A DNA stretch of 64,000 bases from Puniceicoccaceae bacterium. Lineage in GTDB: Bacteria; Verrucomicrobiota; Verrucomicrobiia; Opitutales; JAFGAQ01. This document shows, one piece after another, positions 62,666 to 64,000 of this stretch. A program made the position numbers and the translations under genes. The stretch is taken from assembly GCA_028285755.1 (NCBI GenBank), contig JANQOQ010000004.1, forward strand, positions 260,720-324,719, written 5' to 3'. The notes under the pieces are model-generated. The model was not told the origin of the DNA and made no database searches. It worked only from the letters and a program-made list of their open reading frames with translations. How positions within the stretch are numbered: the stretch's first letter is position 1; every line of letters begins with the position of its first letter.

Positions 62666-63694
62666 TTAGGCTTCGCAGTCGATTAGTATGTGGAGAGCGT
62701 CATTATTGGGATCTGAGCGTAATTCAAAGGCTTCCTGTATATTCCCTAATGGCAGTGTGTGGGTAACCATTTCCCGTGTATTCACGAGACCGTCCAGGGT
62801 CATTTGGATTCCCTCATTAAAGAAACGTCGCATCTCCATGTCGCTGCGAGGTTCTGTGGAATAAATATTCAGGCGCTTACGATGAACTTTAAAAAAATCA
62901 AACGGACGATTGCAGGTGCCAATACATCCGTACATCACCACCTTACCGCCAAACGCAGCAGCATCTACTGCATCCATCATTCCATCCCCTTCCAATAAGC
63001 AGGGTATCACCACATCAAACCCATCCGGGAAGTCTTTGCCAACGACATCCATCGTAGAATCCGTCGTGTTGGGTATTTGATAGGTGTGCGTCGCTCCATA
63101 TTTACGGGCAAGGATAAGGTTCTTCTCATTTAGGTCGGTAACTGCCAATACTTTGGGGGAAAATAGGCTGATCACCTGAGTAATGACTAAGCCACTGACA
63201 CCTTGGCCGGTTATAAGGACACTTGAATGAGGTTTAATTTCTGAAAGCTCTGCAGTGTGAATTACACCTGGAAGCACTTCCAGGAGACTGGTTTCAATGA
63301 GTGGAAAGTTTTCCGGCACCACCTTAACATTAAATGCACTACAAACTATATATTCAGCAAAAGCACCCCATACATAACGGCAGGTCACCTGATCCCCCAC
63401 CTTTAGGCCTAAAATATTTCCGCCAACCTTATCGATAACTCCTGCAACTTCATGTCCCAAACGACTGGGGGTCGATAAAAACTCAGGTGCCCTGGCTCCC
63501 CGAAAAGCTTCCACATCGGAACCACATATGCCAACCCATTTGATTTTGACTCTAATTTCATCCGAACCAGGTTCAGGAATTTCGGCATAGGAAAGCTCAA
63601 TTTTACCGGTTTCTGCTAAAATCGCAATCCTTTGGGAGTCTGCACTGCCCTTGCGAACTGTATTGAGCTTAGGTTGAGACATCATTGTTGCCAT
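62666..63694 (-). CDS. Zinc-type medium-chain dehydrogenase lacking the structural zinc loop
   Basis: 342 aa. Catalytic Cys57 (GICGSD) and His81-Glu82 (RLGHEVAG) are present. The four-cysteine structural zinc lobe normally found after LKVGDQV is missing; the sequence goes straight from TCRYVWG to AFAEYIVC. GQGVSG near 160 is the nucleotide loop. Resembles sorbitol/threonine dehydrogenase relatives from sugar loci. Divergent from a cupin regulator at 63768 across 73 nt. Confidence 0.88.
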   Translation of the reverse strand: MATMMSQPKLNTVRKGSADSQRIAILAETGKIELSYAEIPEPGSDEIRVKIKWVGICGSDVEAFRGARAPEFLSTPSRLGHEVAGVIDKVGGNILGLKVGDQVTCRYVWGAFAEYIVCSAFNVKVVPENFPLIETSLLEVLPGVIHTAELSEIKPHSSVLITGQGVSGLVITQVISLFSPKVLAVTDLNEKNLILARKYGATHTYQIPNTTDSTMDVVGKDFPDGFDVVIPCLLEGDGMMDAVDAAAFGGKVVMYGCIGTCNRPFDFFKVHRKRLNIYSTEPRSDMEMRRFFNEGIQMTLDGLVNTREMVTHTLPLGNIQEAFELRSDPNNDALHILIDCEA

Positions 63695-63767
63695 ATTTGT
63701 ATTATACCCTAAAATAATATAAAAAAAATGGCATAATCTGCTATAAATTTAACAATTCCTTAGATTT

Positions 63768-64000
63768 GTGACTCAGACCGAAGCCTCTTTCCAAAAGCCT
63801 CTACTGCCCGAGGTATTGTATCATCGTAAGGATAAAGCCACACAAGGTTATCGGGTAGGCAACCATGACCACGCTTTTTGGCAAATTGAGTATATCAAAT
63901 CAGGAAACACGGACTTTCGATTATCCAACCAGACCGTAAAAATTCAGAGTGGTGAATGGTTACTCATCCCTCCTAAAATCGTGCATAGCATCAGATATAA
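63768..64000 (+). CDS. Start of a cupin-containing regulator, probably AraC family (3' partial)
   Basis: The frame from the GTG at 63768 is open to the window edge (77 codons). It reads as the N-terminal cupin of a sugar-responsive AraC regulator: RVGNHDHAFWQIEYIKSGN, then GEWLLIPPKIVHSIRY, which matches the His-metal and proline turn of the AraC protein at 14816. The DNA-binding part is outside the window. Divergent from the dehydrogenase gene, which it may control. Confidence 0.65.
   Translation, partial: MTQTEASFQKPLLPEVLYHRKDKATQGYRVGNHDHAFWQIEYIKSGNTDFRLSNQTVKIQSGEWLLIPPKIVHSIRY

Noticed and set aside
51354-63694. A classical Bacteroidetes-type SusC/SusD polysaccharide utilisation locus
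   Set aside because: The TonB receptor has no SusD-like partner next to it, and its layout is FecI/FecR/FecA-like.

Overview
The window looks like a chromosomal segment of a heterotrophic, probably marine verrucomicrobium (Opitutae type) rich in sugar-degradation genes. The evidence is a DUF1592/DUF1552 gene pair, cytochrome c domains fused to formylglycine-enzyme-like domains, secreted Gfo/Idh/MocA and FAD oxidoreductases, DUF1080 and GH106 proteins, and a sigma/FecR/TonB-receptor cassette. The taxon is inferred from gene content only. No rRNA, tRNA, CRISPR array, transposase or prophage was seen.

Layout. 1-3.8 kb: end of an NCS1-type permease, rhaA (L-rhamnose isomerase) and a DUF1080 protein on +. 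3.8-9.4 kb: a minus-strand operon DUF1592 > DUF1552 > membrane/cytochrome/FGE-like fusion. 9.7-20.8 kb: a GH106 (alpha-L-rhamnosidase family) protein, a minus pair Gfo/Idh + TIM-barrel isomerase, an AraC regulator, and a plus operon of two aldehyde dehydrogenases, a zinc dehydrogenase and a class II aldolase. This part can be read as rhamnoside and related sugar degradation. 21.0-23.3 kb: a TetR gene, an atypical crotonase, and a HigBA-like toxin-antitoxin module sitting between two 138-bp copies of the 3' end of the neighbouring MFS gene. 23.3-33.0 kb: a nine-gene minus-strand catabolic operon (SDR, SIS, FAD oxidoreductase, MetE-like, UlaG-like metallo-beta-lactamase, two Gfo/Idh, phosphotriesterase-like, MFS transporter) with a divergent GntR/LacI-hybrid regulator. 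I cannot assign its substrate.

34.1-46.3 kb: nagB, an IclR regulator, a three-gene secreted set (WD40/cytochrome/FGE-like fusion, beta-propeller di-haem cytochrome, Tat-exported PhoX/DUF839 protein), an SDR, an NhaC-type antiporter and a secreted Gfo/Idh. 46.5-51.2 kb: a Tat-type TIM-barrel protein and two secreted FAD oxidoreductases. 51.3-64 kb, visibly more AT-rich: a beta-helix protein and a PF14099-like lyase-fold protein that each end in two CBM6-like modules, an ECF sigma factor, a FecR anti-sigma factor, a 1240-aa TonB receptor with an STN domain, a beta-propeller protein resembling oligogalacturonate lyases, a zinc dehydrogenase, and the start of a cupin (probably AraC) regulator.

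The best leads are three. First, the higBA insertion between two 95% identical gene ends whose differences are almost all synonymous. Second, a 10-bp motif, TTTTGAGTAT, found in the same orientation 69-94 nt before four genes around the sigma/FecR/TonB cassette, which predicts a regulon. Third, the nine-gene operon, which contains two different lactonase-like enzymes, two dehydrogenases and a large inverted repeat.
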